A stretch of 64,000 bases of DNA. It comes from Litchfieldia alkalitelluris. GTDB taxonomy: Bacteria; Bacillota; Bacilli; Bacillales; Salisediminibacteriaceae. The stretch spans positions 3,934,143-3,998,142 of the forward strand of contig NZ_KZ119600.1 of NCBI RefSeq assembly GCF_002153425.1, written 5' to 3'. Shown piece after piece: positions 46,264 to 54,976 of the stretch. The number at the start of each line of letters is the position of its first letter. Within the stretch, counting starts at the first letter, position 1. The notes beneath the pieces are model-generated. The model ran no database searches, was not told the origin of the DNA, and was given only the letters and a program-made list of their open reading frames with translations. The translations under genes were made by a program, and so were the position numbers.

Positions 46264-47042
46264 GCTTTGTTAATTAGTGCTGCAGATACGCCAAAGATTC
46301 TTGCAGCTTGTCGCTGTGATACACCTTCGATTCCCTTTACTTTTCTAAAGACTTCATTCCGTTCTTGTTGTGTTAAGGTTTTTACTTTTGTGATGTCGAT
46401 GCCGTATACAATTAACATTTCACTTATTTGTATACGGGCTTCATCGTCCAGTAACCTTCTCTTATATGTGAAGTCCTCTAGGCACTCATCTTCGTTGTTT
46501 CTTTCATTAAATTCCTTAAACCTATTTTTTGCCACAAAAGGGTCGTCTGAAAATTGCCCTAAAACGTACTGACTATCTAGGAGGGTCCCTGGATAAACGA
46601 GTTCACCGTAGTACCCCCTCGCGCTACTCCATTTCCAGTCATCTATGTTTACTACCATTCCCGCTTTAACTGGATTCTGATGTATATACCGAACGACAGT
46701 TAAAAGATATCTACCACTTTCCACACACTCACTCTTAAAGCGATCTTGAAACAAGTGTCCAGTTGTGGCATATTTCCAGTTATAGTACCAGACAAAACTC
46801 ACGCCAATTCTCCTCAACGTCATCGAAATATCCTCCTCCCCCTCTTTTAAAAGAAGATGGACGTGGTTGTTCATCAAACACCAACCATAAACTGGCATAC
46901 GGTACTTCTCTTTATATTTCATTAATGTGTTGAGAAACTGTAAAAAGTCAGTATTCTCATGAAAAATTTCCTGACGGTTCGCTCCCCTCATAATAATATG
47001 ATAAATTCCACTTTTACTTTTCTTACGTGCTTGACGCGGCAT
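46260..47042 (-). CDS. REP-associated tyrosine transposase (RAYT, Y1/IS200-like HUH)
   Basis: A 260-aa single-strand DNA transposase of the Y1 superfamily. It has GIYHIIMRGANRQEIF at the start, the HUH motif NNHVHLLLK, and the candidate catalytic Tyr in VVRYIHQNPVKAGMV, followed by WSSARGYYG. The C-terminus carries a helix-turn-helix (VSQRQAARIFGVSAALINK). It lies between two inverted REP copies, the arrangement expected of a RAYT with its own REPs. The ATG at 47042 is chosen because the 18 codons upstream are translated REP. The stop TGA lies in REP-derived sequence. It appears intact. Confidence 0.93.
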   Translation of the reverse strand: MPRQARKKSKSGIYHIIMRGANRQEIFHENTDFLQFLNTLMKYKEKYRMPVYGWCLMNNHVHLLLKEGEEDISMTLRRIGVSFVWYYNWKYATTGHLFQDRFKSECVESGRYLLTVVRYIHQNPVKAGMVVNIDDWKWSSARGYYGELVYPGTLLDSQYVLGQFSDDPFVAKNRFKEFNERNNEDECLEDFTYKRRLLDDEARIQISEMLIVYGIDITKVKTLTQQERNEVFRKVKGIEGVSQRQAARIFGVSAALINKA

Positions 47043-47067
47043 ATTATCACCAACCTTCATTTTTTTT

Positions 47068-47096
47068 GTAAACGTAGGGACGGTTCTGCTGTTCAC
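47068..47096 (-). repeat. REP-like palindrome flanking the RAYT gene, 5' side
   Basis: Full minus copy (GTAAACG, GGGACGGTTCT, TGTTCAC), 25 bp before the transposase start and inverted relative to the copy at 46225. Confidence 0.93.
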
Positions 47097-47970
47097 GAAT
47101 GAAAATTACCAACAATTTGTAGTGGATTGCAGCTCATTAGCGGCTCAAAGCCAAACAAAACAAAATAAAATAAATGAATTATCAAATAACTGGTATGTGG
47201 AGCATATGTGTGGAGCGCCTGATTGAGTTTGGTTCAACTAACGTTGAATCCTTTTTTCTAGAAGTAAAGTAAGGGAAAAGTAAGCTGGTAGGCAGATATG
47301 AGATGAATGATACGCATTTTAGTTGCCAAAATCTGCTGAAATGAGGTGGCCGCTAGAACGACCATACAGCTATTCGGCAAGGTAAGATCGGGAGGGAATC
47401 CGATGATTAAAAATAGAAATAACAAATTGAATTGAGCCACGAAAGTTTTTGGGAAACCCTGAAGTAATATGTAGAAAAATAAGTTGTTAAAAAGAAGATA
47501 TTACATTTAAAGTAAGGAAATGAATATATAAGTATGCTTGAAGTAGAAAGCTATGAAGTATGTTGAGGTCATAAAGGGGTATCAATACCAATAGTAATTT
47601 ATTAAATCTATTTTATACTATCCTTTTAAATAAAGCACTAAAAAACACTTAAACTAGCAAACTTTTTTGTAGAGTTTTGGTGGCGGAGGCGTTCGTTATT
47701 GCTAACACACCTTGTCCTACCAAAGCATGCTGTGTGTCCCCTAACTAATACGAACAATTAATAGATTGAGATTGCATAAGAAAAAAGTAAAGCGCATGTC
47801 TTACTAAAACACACACTTCACCTTCATATAGCCTATTTGTTTCTTCCTGCTCCATTTTGCAAGTTTTAAGGGGTTGAGCCCTATGTTGCCTATCATTTTC
47901 AACTAAGGTGACTCTTTTCTTAGCTTTAGCACATAGTTTGAACGGAAGGAACGGCCCCCACGTTTTTACC
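47097..47970. other. Gene-free region
   Basis: About 870 bp with no convincing coding frame. A 60-codon minus frame at 47258-47440 has no RBS and no family resemblance. The DNA may contain the remains of a lost gene; a degenerate REP lies at about 47940-47968. Confidence 0.5.
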
Positions 47971-47975
47971 GCTTT

Positions 47976-48004
47976 GTAAACGCAAGAACCGTCCCTGCGT
48001 TCAC
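47976..48004 (+). repeat. REP-like palindrome
   Basis: Full plus copy (GTAAACG, AAGAACCGTCCC, GCGTTCAC) with a degenerate neighbour on the left. Confidence 0.92.
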
Positions 48005-48132
48005 GTTAGGTGATTTTTTTCCTAGTTTAGACATACTGTGAACACGAGGATCGGCTACCACTTATAAAACCGTGCTCTCATTCCGATTTTGTGAAAGGTA
48101 GAACCGCCACGCGCAACGCTTACAGTCGCTTT

Positions 48133-48189
48133 GTAAACGCAAGAATCGTCCCTCCGTTCACCCCCTGCGTTCACACCTGCGTTCACACC
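48133..48189 (+). repeat. REP-like palindrome with tandemly repeated tail
   Basis: A plus copy with one core change (GAATCGTCCC), 48133-48161, followed by two further copies of the terminal piece (CCTGCGTTCAC). A degenerate relative starts at 48038. Confidence 0.85.
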
Positions 48190-48204
48190 CAACCACCCCA
48201 CTGC

Positions 48205-49020
48205 TCACCCTGTCTGCACTTTATTATCTAAGAGCCACGATAGGACTAGAAATATTCCAACTAGTAATCCTACACCAACTACGATATTCCCTAAGTAGAG
48301 AGGATATTGGAATACTTCCCCTACATGTATACCTTGTTCCGGACCAACTGCAAACATGACCTGTTCCGGCACCTCTAATTTTCGAATTAGCCCCCATTCC
48401 GTGAATACCCCGAAAAACTCAGTATCTATTATTTTTAGTCGAACATAATAAAACACTGCTACGATCCCAATTCCAATGAGCCAGCCCAGGCGTCGCACCG
48501 ATTTAGACATGAAAAAGATAAACGCTACACCGAATGCCAAAAGTAGAGCAACATATGGAATTGCTATAAAAAACATGGCGGAATGTTCCGCAAAAGTATC
48601 CGTCAACAGATCCATAGCCTGAACTTGCTGAAGTCCCCCAGCACCGCTTTGCTCGAAAAGTGCTCTCCCTCGATGAATTAAAATGTAAAAACCGATCAAA
48701 GCCGTGGAAAGATGGATTATAAATTGGACAAATGACACGATTAGTTTTGACAACAGTAGCTTCCACCCTGGGATCGGCAGGTTCAACCAAGTATATACTG
48801 TATTTTCCCGCCATTCTTTATGGAGCGTTGAAAACCAGTCTAAGGCAAGTGACAAGAGAAGCGCCAAAATAACTAGGAATGCTAGTGAGAATAGGAATGG
48901 TGTATACCTACCCATTAAATAGTAAAGTATCACGTAAAAAACTATCATACACACAAAACTAATGGAAAATGTGACAGAACTAGAATTCCACTCTTTCATT
49001 AATAGTGCACGCCAACTCAT
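48205..49020 (-). CDS. ABC transporter permease
   Basis: A 271-aa integral membrane protein with six helices, the third gene of a GntR-ATPase-permease operon of the Ytr type. No close family name can be given. Its start overlaps the ATPase gene by four bases (ATGA). RBS GGAGGTGCTCGT. Such operons are usually induced by cell-wall-active compounds; this is known for B. subtilis ytrABCDEF, and inferred here. Confidence 0.85.
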   Translation of the reverse strand: MSWRALLMKEWNSSSVTFSISFVCMIVFYVILYYLMGRYTPFLFSLAFLVILALLLSLALDWFSTLHKEWRENTVYTWLNLPIPGWKLLLSKLIVSFVQFIIHLSTALIGFYILIHRGRALFEQSGAGGLQQVQAMDLLTDTFAEHSAMFFIAIPYVALLLAFGVAFIFFMSKSVRRLGWLIGIGIVAVFYYVRLKIIDTEFFGVFTEWGLIRKLEVPEQVMFAVGPEQGIHVGEVFQYPLYLGNIVVGVGLLVGIFLVLSWLLDNKVQTG

Positions 49021-49718
49021 ACGAGCACCTCCTTCATCGTTTCTACAAGACTCTTCCCATTTTTCTCCCGCAGCGAATCCGTGCCTTCCTCTAATACAAT
49101 CTCGCCGTCCTTGAGGAAAATCACATAGTCCAAGAATGGCTCCACCTCAGACACCTCATGGGTGGAGAGGATGACCATCTGCTTTTCCACGTCCACATAG
49201 GACACGATCATTCTCAGTATATCCTGTCGCACCAACGGATCCAATCCCGACAACGGTTCATCCATCAGCAGTATCGGAACCTCTCGTGACAAGGTAAGCA
49301 ACAGTTTTACCCGTGCCCGATTTCCCTTTGATAAATGCTTAATCTTTTTTTGCAGGTCAACCCCTAGGGCCGAAGCCATTTCAAGTGCTTTTTCTTCGGA
49401 AAAATCAGGTGTTGTCTCTTTCCAAAACCGAATTGCTTCTCCTACTGTTTGAAATCCATATAAGGAATCAATTTCTGCTAAAAATGCAATGTGACTTGCC
49501 GACCTCCTAGACACTTTTTTTCCAGAAAGTAAGATCTCTCCTGAAGATGGCTGCAATAATCCCGCAATTAACTTTAAAAAGGTAGATTTCCCACTTCCAT
49601 TTGGACCAATTAAACCAACGATCCCTTTTCGTTCCAGAGTTAAATCAATATTTGTCAGCGCCTGCTGGGTACTATACTTTTTCCTAATTCCTCGGAGTGT
49701 TATCCTCACTTCAGTCAT
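49017..49718 (-). CDS. ABC transporter ATPase
   Basis: A 233-aa ATPase. Walker A GPNGSGKST (about residue 37), signature region HLSKGNRARVKLLLTLS (the LSKG variant common in Ytr/Gld-type exporters), Walker B ILLMDEPLSGLDP and the switch His in LSTHEVSEVE. Overlaps both neighbours, indicating translational coupling. Confidence 0.93.
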   Translation of the reverse strand: MTEVRITLRGIRKKYSTQQALTNIDLTLERKGIVGLIGPNGSGKSTFLKLIAGLLQPSSGEILLSGKKVSRRSASHIAFLAEIDSLYGFQTVGEAIRFWKETTPDFSEEKALEMASALGVDLQKKIKHLSKGNRARVKLLLTLSREVPILLMDEPLSGLDPLVRQDILRMIVSYVDVEKQMVILSTHEVSEVEPFLDYVIFLKDGEIVLEEGTDSLREKNGKSLVETMKEVLV

Positions 49719-50097
49719 CTTGATTCCTCCCTTTTATGTTAGGCATTCGTTTTTGAATGATTGAAATAATGTCTTCCTCTGTAAAACCTATCTGCACCAT
49801 ACCCACCAAAAATGCATCCACTTGATTTTCAGCTATCTTTTCCCTGAGGTCCTTAATTACTTCATTGTCCTCTGTCACAAACGTACCTTGCCCCCGTTTC
49901 GTAACGACAACCTTTTCCCTCTCCATTTCCATATACGCGCGAGAAACGGTATTAGGATTTACCTCTACCTGTATGGCAGTTTCGCGAACAGAAGGAAGCT
50001 TCTCCCCCACTTTTAGTTCAGACCGACATATCTTCCTGTAGAAAAACTCCATGAGCTGTATATAAATTGGACGATTCTGATCAAATTGAATTGCCAT
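49711..50097 (-). CDS. GntR-family repressor, YtrA subgroup
   Basis: A 128-aa regulator: winged helix (KLPSVRETAIQVEVNPNTVS, KRGQGTFVTE) with only a short helical C-terminus, characteristic of YtrA. It is the first gene of the operon and probably represses it by binding the dyad at 50256-50275. RBS AAGGGGGTATTAACTTAG. Confidence 0.92.
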   Translation of the reverse strand: MAIQFDQNRPIYIQLMEFFYRKICRSELKVGEKLPSVRETAIQVEVNPNTVSRAYMEMEREKVVVTKRGQGTFVTEDNEVIKDLREKIAENQVDAFLVGMVQIGFTEEDIISIIQKRMPNIKGRNQDD

Positions 50098-50255
50098 CTA
50101 AGTTAATACCCCCTTCCGTAGTAGCCTGCATTTACTGAAGTATCTGTAGTATCTGTAGTTTCTGTGGTGTCTGTGGTCAGTTTCTAAGTTTCATATCACT
50201 CTCTTCCATCATGATGTATCCGTTATTCACGATGAAGATTAGCCCTTTGTATTAT

Positions 50256-50296
50256 TGTACTAACTAAATAGTACACTACGACATTAACACTGTCAA
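50256..50296 (-). promoter_or_regulatory. Promoter and operator of the GntR-ABC operon
   Basis: Minus strand TTGACA (50291-50296) and TACTAT (50268-50273) are 17 bp apart. The -10 overlaps the dyad TGTACTA-n6-TAGTACA (50256-50275), an arrangement suited to repression by the YtrA-type protein. Confidence 0.75.
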
Positions 50297-50456
50297 CAGT
50301 AAACATGGGGACAAATCCCGACCTTTATTTGTGAATTTGTGAAACAGGAGAAAAAGTTTGTGAACGATATAAAAACGGGAGGAAACTATACAAAAAGTTT
50401 GTGAAACGATACAAAAAAAGCGTAATAAAATAGAATTCGACAAAATGCAGCACATC

Positions 50457-50485
50457 GTGAACGGGAGAACCGTCCCTCCGTTTAC
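50457..50485 (+). repeat. REP-like palindrome
   Basis: Full plus copy (GTGAACG, GAGAACCGTCCC, CCGTTTAC) between the GntR operon and the divergent SPFH gene. A degenerate half copy starts at 50299. Confidence 0.92.
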
Positions 50486-50563
50486 AAAAATTATATACAA
50501 TTTTATCCAAAAGTAATATCATATTGATATAAAATTAATATCCAACATTGGAGGGTTGATCTT

Positions 50564-51406
50564 ATGAAAGAAACAAAGGTTTTTCAAATCAACGGTTTTA
50601 TTGGAATATTGATTATTGTCGGTTTTGCTGCTTTAGGGGTATGGATGTTGGTGGACCACAATCTACTCATTGCAGTACCACTTCTTGCAGTAGCGATTGT
50701 TTTGGCAAGTGGAATCACCATTGTTCAGCCAAACCAAGCGATAGTCGTAACTTTCTTTGGGAAGTATTTAGGCTCGATACGTGACAGCGGTTTATTTTTA
50801 ACCGTCCCCCTCACGTACCGTAATAGTGTATCTTTAAGGGTACGTAACTTTAACAGTAAACGATTGAAGGTTAATGATGTGAGCGGTAATCCAATTGAAA
50901 TTGCAGCAGTGATCGTTTTCAAAGTAGTGGATTCTGCCAAAGCAGTGTTTGATGTTGACCATTACGAAACATTTGTAGAAATTCAAAGTGAGACGGCCAT
51001 CCGTCATGTTGCAACGAAATATCCTTATGACACGTTCGAAAATGTGGAATTGACGTTGAGAGGTAATGCTGAAGAGGTTTCTAGTGAATTAGCAACTGAA
51101 CTGCAGGACCGACTAAGTGTAGCTGGTGTGAAGGTCATCGAAGCAAGACTCACTCACCTGGCCTATTCTACTGAAATCGCCCAAGCAATGCTCCAACGCC
51201 AACAAGCTTCTGCAATCATCTCTGCCCGACAAAAAATCGTGGAAGGTGCTGTTGGCATGGCCCAAATGGCAATTCAGCAATTAGAAGAGGATAAAACTAT
51301 CGATTTAGATGAAGAACGCAAAGTTCAGATGGTCAACAATCTCCTCGTTGCCATTGTTTCCGAGAAAGCAACCCAGCCTGTGATCAACGCTGGAACATTA
51401 TATTAG
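50564..51406 (+). CDS. SPFH/Band-7 (stomatin-like) membrane protein
   Basis: A 280-aa protein with two adjacent N-terminal membrane segments ([35 protein letters not shown]) and an SPFH domain: [40 protein letters not shown] and [24 protein letters not shown] proteins scaffold membrane microdomains. RBS TTGGAGGGTTGATCTT. A small RHH-type gene follows after 10 bp. Confidence 0.9.
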   Translation: MKETKVFQINGFIGILIIVGFAALGVWMLVDHNLLIAVPLLAVAIVLASGITIVQPNQAIVVTFFGKYLGSIRDSGLFLTVPLTYRNSVSLRVRNFNSKRLKVNDVSGNPIEIAAVIVFKVVDSAKAVFDVDHYETFVEIQSETAIRHVATKYPYDTFENVELTLRGNAEEVSSELATELQDRLSVAGVKVIEARLTHLAYSTEIAQAMLQRQQASAIISARQKIVEGAVGMAQMAIQQLEEDKTIDLDEERKVQMVNNLLVAIVSEKATQPVINAGTLY

Positions 51407-51416
51407 TGTGATCTTA

Positions 51417-51575
51417 ATGGCAAAGAAAAAGAGTTTTCCGTTACGCATAGACCCAGACTTATATGAAGTATTGCAAAAATGGGCAGCAGATGACTTCAGA
51501 AGTGTAAACAGCCACATCGAATATCTACTACGAGATGCAGCCAAAAAAGCTGGAAGACTACCAAAAAAGAAGTAA
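51417..51575 (+). CDS. Small Arc/MetJ-like ribbon-helix-helix protein, 52 aa
   Basis: Missed by a 60-codon cutoff. The protein starts MAKKKSFPLRIDPDLYEVLQ and continues with WAADDFRSVNSHIEYLLRDA, the ribbon-helix-helix pattern (a basic strand, then two helices), ending in a basic tail. It lies 10 bp after the SPFH gene in the same direction, so they are very likely cotranscribed. Its Shine-Dalgarno sequence is weak, suggesting coupling. The TAA stop is formed by the first bases of a REP element (GTAAACG at 51572). Confidence 0.85.
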   Translation: MAKKKSFPLRIDPDLYEVLQKWAADDFRSVNSHIEYLLRDAAKKAGRLPKKK

Positions 51576-51629
51576 ACGTAGGGACGGTTCTCCCGTTTAT
51601 GTGAACAGGAGAACCCCCCTACGTTCAAT
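51572..51629. repeat. REP-like inverted pair
   Basis: Minus copy 51572-51600 directly followed by a plus copy from 51601 whose core has lost bases (GAGAACCCCCCTACG). Overlaps the RHH gene stop. Confidence 0.9.
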
Positions 51630-51640
51630 ACTTTGTGCGC

Positions 51641-52300
51641 TCACATTGATTTTCTCATAAAATGTCCTGCTAGAAAAAGTATGATCCCTATACCAAATAC
51701 AACGAAAATATGAATATCCATAAATGGTCCAACATCAGGAAGGAGTAAAAAGATTACAACAAATATTCCCACTGACAATGTGCCCCATAACCATAAAATA
51801 AAAAACTCTTTAATTTTGTTGATGTTTTTAAAGCAAGCCCAACGTAAATACTGAAGACTAACGTAGACAATCAACAATGCAACTGGAATAGAAACAAGCG
51901 TACGAATGGCTTCTGAGCCGATGTAATACCCCTTAACTAAACTGCCACTCATAAAAATTTCTATTATCCCTGAAAATATTGTTGATACTGCGAAGAAATA
52001 AAAAATTGCCATGAAAAACATTTTTAGGCGTTCCTTCGTTACCATATTCGGAAGTTCCCCAATAATGTCATCGGCATACTGCTTCGGGTTATTTCCGAAA
52101 ACGTCTTCCGCTGTTTTCCCCTCTTGTTGCGCTTCAAGAAGATGATCAATAAGCTCCGACAAGATCTCTTCCGTCTCTAGATAAGCTTTACTATAAGTTA
52201 ACCTAATGTAAACAAGCATCTCTTCGTAATATTTCCGGTTCTCTTTTGTCAATTGTTCCCGCTTTTTATTATTTAACTGGACTAGTTCTTTCTCATTCAT
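51641..52300 (-). CDS. HAAS-domain (DUF1129-like) membrane protein
   Basis: A 219-aa protein: an N-terminal helical segment of the HAAS/DUF1129 kind (about residues 1-88, with YLETEEILSELIDHLLEAQQ and YADDIIGELP), then four to five membrane helices. It overlaps the PadR regulator gene by eight bases. PadR-HAAS pairs are a common two-gene signalling module in Firmicutes; the signal is unknown. Confidence 0.82.
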   Translation of the reverse strand: MNEKELVQLNNKKREQLTKENRKYYEEMLVYIRLTYSKAYLETEEILSELIDHLLEAQQEGKTAEDVFGNNPKQYADDIIGELPNMVTKERLKMFFMAIFYFFAVSTIFSGIIEIFMSGSLVKGYYIGSEAIRTLVSIPVALLIVYVSLQYLRWACFKNINKIKEFFILWLWGTLSVGIFVVIFLLLPDVGPFMDIHIFVVFGIGIILFLAGHFMRKSM

Positions 52301-52634
52301 TCTCCACCCCTCCTAACAATATCAAATCCACAGGGACCTTTAACTCTTCCCAATGTCGTTGGAAATCTCTCAGTGCAACTGTGCCTTCTTCCGATAAGTA
52401 ATAATACTTTCGATTTGGTCCATTTGGAGACTTTTCCATCTTCCCATTAATTAATTTCTCTTTTTGCAGTCTTAATAAAATGGGATAAATAGAGCCTTCG
52501 CTCACCTCTAACCCATAGCTCTGTAGCTTCATGGATAACTCATAGCCATAAACGGGTTGCCGTTCAATCACTGCCAGAATGCACCCCTCAAGTATTCCTT
52601 TTAATAACTGACTTCGAATCGTCAATACCTCCAC
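52293..52634 (-). CDS. PadR-family transcription regulator
   Basis: A 113-aa winged-helix regulator: SQLLKGILEGCILAVIERQP, YGYELSMKLQSYGL, EGSIYPILLRLQKEKLI, then KYYYLSEEGT. It probably autoregulates its operon. The first in-frame start is GTG at 52634; a TTG three codons later fits family N-termini. GCAAGGTA occurs twice, 17 bp apart, just upstream of the start and could be an operator. Confidence 0.92.
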   Translation of the reverse strand: MEVLTIRSQLLKGILEGCILAVIERQPVYGYELSMKLQSYGLEVSEGSIYPILLRLQKEKLINGKMEKSPNGPNRKYYYLSEEGTVALRDFQRHWEELKVPVDLILLGGVENE

Positions 52635-52792
52635 CTACCTTGCATTACAATATACCTTGCTAAAAAAAATGGTCTTCTGTCTGAACAACCTCATCAACAA
52701 CCTCACTCCTATGCTATCATGTTATACCATGTAGTGTAAATTTAGCTTACCAAAAAGGTAACTAACTTGCAATACCAAATAGTAAAAAAACT

Positions 52793-52821
52793 TTGAACGT
52801 AGGGACGGTTCTCCCGTTCAC
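52793..52821 (-). repeat. REP-like palindrome
   Basis: Minus copy (TTGAACG, GGGACGGTTCT, CCGTTCAC), first half of a spaced pair with 52885-52913. Confidence 0.9.
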
Positions 52822-52884
52822 GCCCCTAACATAGAAGACCTAACTAGCATACTAAACCACTACCAATGGAGTCTCTCTAATTCT

Positions 52885-52913
52885 GTAAACAGGAGAACAG
52901 TCCCTGCGTTTAC
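52885..52913 (+). repeat. REP-like palindrome
   Basis: Plus copy with one core change (GAGAACAGTCCC). The preceding TCTCTCTAATTCTG is identical to the sequence before the copy at 53636. Confidence 0.88.
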
Positions 52914-52962
52914 CTGCGTTTATGATAAAATATAAACAAATTCTATTTTACTTGGAGGAGCC

Positions 52963-53580
52963 ATGAGAAAAACCATCTTAGTATGTCTACTCATCTCACA
53001 ACCTATCTTTTTCCTACTATTTCCAGTCTGGCTTCAGTTAGCCAATTATCTGCACTCCCTTGTTATTGCAGTAGTTTGGATTTGTATTAGTTTCGCTTCC
53101 TTTGTTCTATCAGCCTTATTTTTTCAAACTAAGATCACAGTACCTATTAAACTGCTTCATATATTTATGGCTTTTTACACTCTTGCTCTACTCATTCTTC
53201 TCTTCTTCCGACCTGGAGGACAAAGCTATGGTGATGTTAGTCTCATACCATTTGAGACAATCGCTTATTATCTAAAGGGCAACACTGCTTTCCTCATTGC
53301 CTTTTATAATTTGAGCGCCAATATCGGCCTGTTCATTCCATTTGGTATTTATTATTGCTATGTTGCAACTAAGCCGCGCCTAAAGAAACTTGCACTAATT
53401 GCCATTGGGTCGGTCTGCGTAATTGAAATAACTCAATTTTTAACAAAGAGAGGAAGCCTTGATATAGATGATCTCATTCTTAATGTGCTCGGTGTGTGTT
53501 TAGGCTATTCCATCTATCCTTTGATGAAAAAAGTTTTTGAAATGAAACGCAGGGACGGTTCTTCCGTTCACGAACAATAG
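52963..53580 (+). CDS. VanZ-family membrane protein with REP-encoded tail
   Basis: A 205-aa protein with five to six membrane helices. VanZ features: FFRPGGQSYGDVSLIPFETI, NIGLFIPFGIYYCYV and IEITQFLTKRGSLDIDDLIL. The final residues MKRRDGSSVHEQ are translated from a REP copy (53543-53571) and are not part of the family. RBS TTGGAGGAGCC. Second VanZ-like gene in the window. Confidence 0.9.
   Translation: MRKTILVCLLISQPIFFLLFPVWLQLANYLHSLVIAVVWICISFASFVLSALFFQTKITVPIKLLHIFMAFYTLALLILLFFRPGGQSYGDVSLIPFETIAYYLKGNTAFLIAFYNLSANIGLFIPFGIYYCYVATKPRLKKLALIAIGSVCVIEITQFLTKRGSLDIDDLILNVLGVCLGYSIYPLMKKVFEMKRRDGSSVHEQ
53543..53571 (-). repeat. REP-like palindrome inside the vanZ 3' end
   Basis: Minus copy (TGAAACG, GGGACGGTTCT, CCGTTCAC) read in frame by the VanZ gene. 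Confidence 0.92.
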
Positions 53581-53635
53581 CAAAAAGGACCCAACTGGCA
53601 AAGAAAATAATTGCCTGTTAGGTCTCTCTAATTCT

Positions 53636-53709
53636 GTGAACGGGAGAATGTTGTGATCCCTTAAAGCTCTACCTTTTGGGTTGCACTACAAAACCGTCCC
53701 CTAGTTCAC
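53636..53709 (+). repeat. REP-like palindrome split by a 43-bp insertion
   Basis: GTGAACGGGAGA (53636-53647) and AAACCGTCCCCTAGTTCAC (53691-53709) are the two halves of a plus copy; the 43 bp between them (starting ATGTTGTGATCCC) are foreign to the family. The right end contains the TGA stop of the Usp gene. Confidence 0.85.
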
Positions 53710-54383
53710 AGTTGCTCTTCTTTAATATCTATAAATGAATGGACGATACCGTCTACTACTTTGGCTTCCATTGGTCTTTTGTCTTCCGCTAGAAAGGTGA
53801 TTTTACCATTTTCACATTCTGTGTACAGACTTTTCAAGAAAATTCCTTCGTACTTACAATTACAGTCTGGACTTTTACCATAGTACATGTGATACATGCC
53901 ATCGTCCTTATCTTCCACGATGTGCGCCCTGTACCCAAGGTCATACACCCACTCTTCTTTGGCGGAAGACCGTTGACTTGGTATCACCTGCAGATCTGCA
54001 GTTGGAACTTCTTTCAGTAATACATCAACCATGGAATGCCCGAAAACAGTTGTCCAAATACTTTCAGCCATTTGTCCAATTACAATAAGTGATACATTTT
54101 CCGACTTTGCCGTTTTTACTATTTCTTTCGTAATATCTTTTGCTTTTGTCCACTTAATAATAACCCGCGCTTGATAAACCTTTGCCAGTTCTTTAAACGC
54201 GGCTATATCCGCTTCTTTATGATAAGCATATTCTTCATTTGGTAGCGTATCGAAAATCAGGATAATTAACTCTGCTCCTAATTTTTTCGAAAGCTCACCT
54301 GCTCTCCGAATAAGCCTTCTGCCCGTTTGACCGTAGTTCACACACACCAACACACTATCTTTACAATGCTGATCTGTTTCCAT
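53706..54383 (-). CDS. Universal-stress-protein-domain protein
   Basis: A 225-aa protein. Residues about 8-135 form a Usp domain as in KdpD (VLVCVNYGQTGRRLIRRAGE, LGAELIILIFDT, NVSLIVIGQMAESIWTTVFG with the G-x(n)-G/S nucleotide motif weakly kept). Residues 145-225 are an extra domain of unknown kind, with two Cys (PDCNCKYE). RBS GGGAGAGGGGAAA. Stress role inferred from the domain. Confidence 0.75.
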   Translation of the reverse strand: METDQHCKDSVLVCVNYGQTGRRLIRRAGELSKKLGAELIILIFDTLPNEEYAYHKEADIAAFKELAKVYQARVIIKWTKAKDITKEIVKTAKSENVSLIVIGQMAESIWTTVFGHSMVDVLLKEVPTADLQVIPSQRSSAKEEWVYDLGYRAHIVEDKDDGMYHMYYGKSPDCNCKYEGIFLKSLYTECENGKITFLAEDKRPMEAKVVDGIVHSFIDIKEEQL

Positions 54384-54812
54384 TTTCCCCTCTCCCTATC
54401 TTACCCAATTGGTGCTAAACACCACTATTTTTAAAATGATTAGTAAAGATATAAAGACAGCTATTATGGCTACAAAGCTATATAATGATTCTATTGCTCA
54501 CCTCATCACAAAGTGAATTAAAATTTTTTCCATCACAGCAGAATATGAAAATAGAATTAGCTACTATTTAAATATGAGGAATGATAGCTTTGGCGCTCCA
54601 AGAAAAACACCTCCCTTAACCTTAACCATCGATCATGAAGAGATAAGAGTTTAGGCTGCAACGTGTGCTGAAGGTAAAGTAAATATACTTTAAGTAACTT
54701 AATGTATGGAAATATATGTCTATCTTACCCATCACCATAATACCATATTACTTCAATTACGTACATCCAAATACGTGGCAAAACAACGGCAAAATCGCAT
54801 GGAAATACTTAG
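54384..54812. other. Gene-free region upstream of the Usp gene
   Basis: AT-rich, with a 26-codon frame at about 54573 that has no convincing RBS. It is probably promoter DNA for the leftward Usp gene. Nothing else seen. Confidence 0.4.
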
Positions 54813-54870
54813 TCAAACTGGGGGCTGTTCTCCCGTTTACGTGAACGGGAGAACCGTCCCTGCGTTTACA
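54813..54870. repeat. REP-like inverted pair, abutting
   Basis: A degenerate minus copy 54813-54841 (core GGGGCTGTTCT) directly joined to an intact plus copy 54842-54870. Confidence 0.9.
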
Positions 54871-54976
54871 TCCTCCGACAGGAAAATAATGGTCATATAG
54901 ACAAACTGCTATTGGATATATATAGAAAGTATGTTTCATTAAAATTTGTCGAACCCAATTGAAGGAGGGGGCTTTG

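Noticed and set aside
47258-47440. A 60-codon hydrophobic minus-strand frame
   Set aside because: No RBS, no recognisable protein features beyond hydrophobicity, in a gene-free region.
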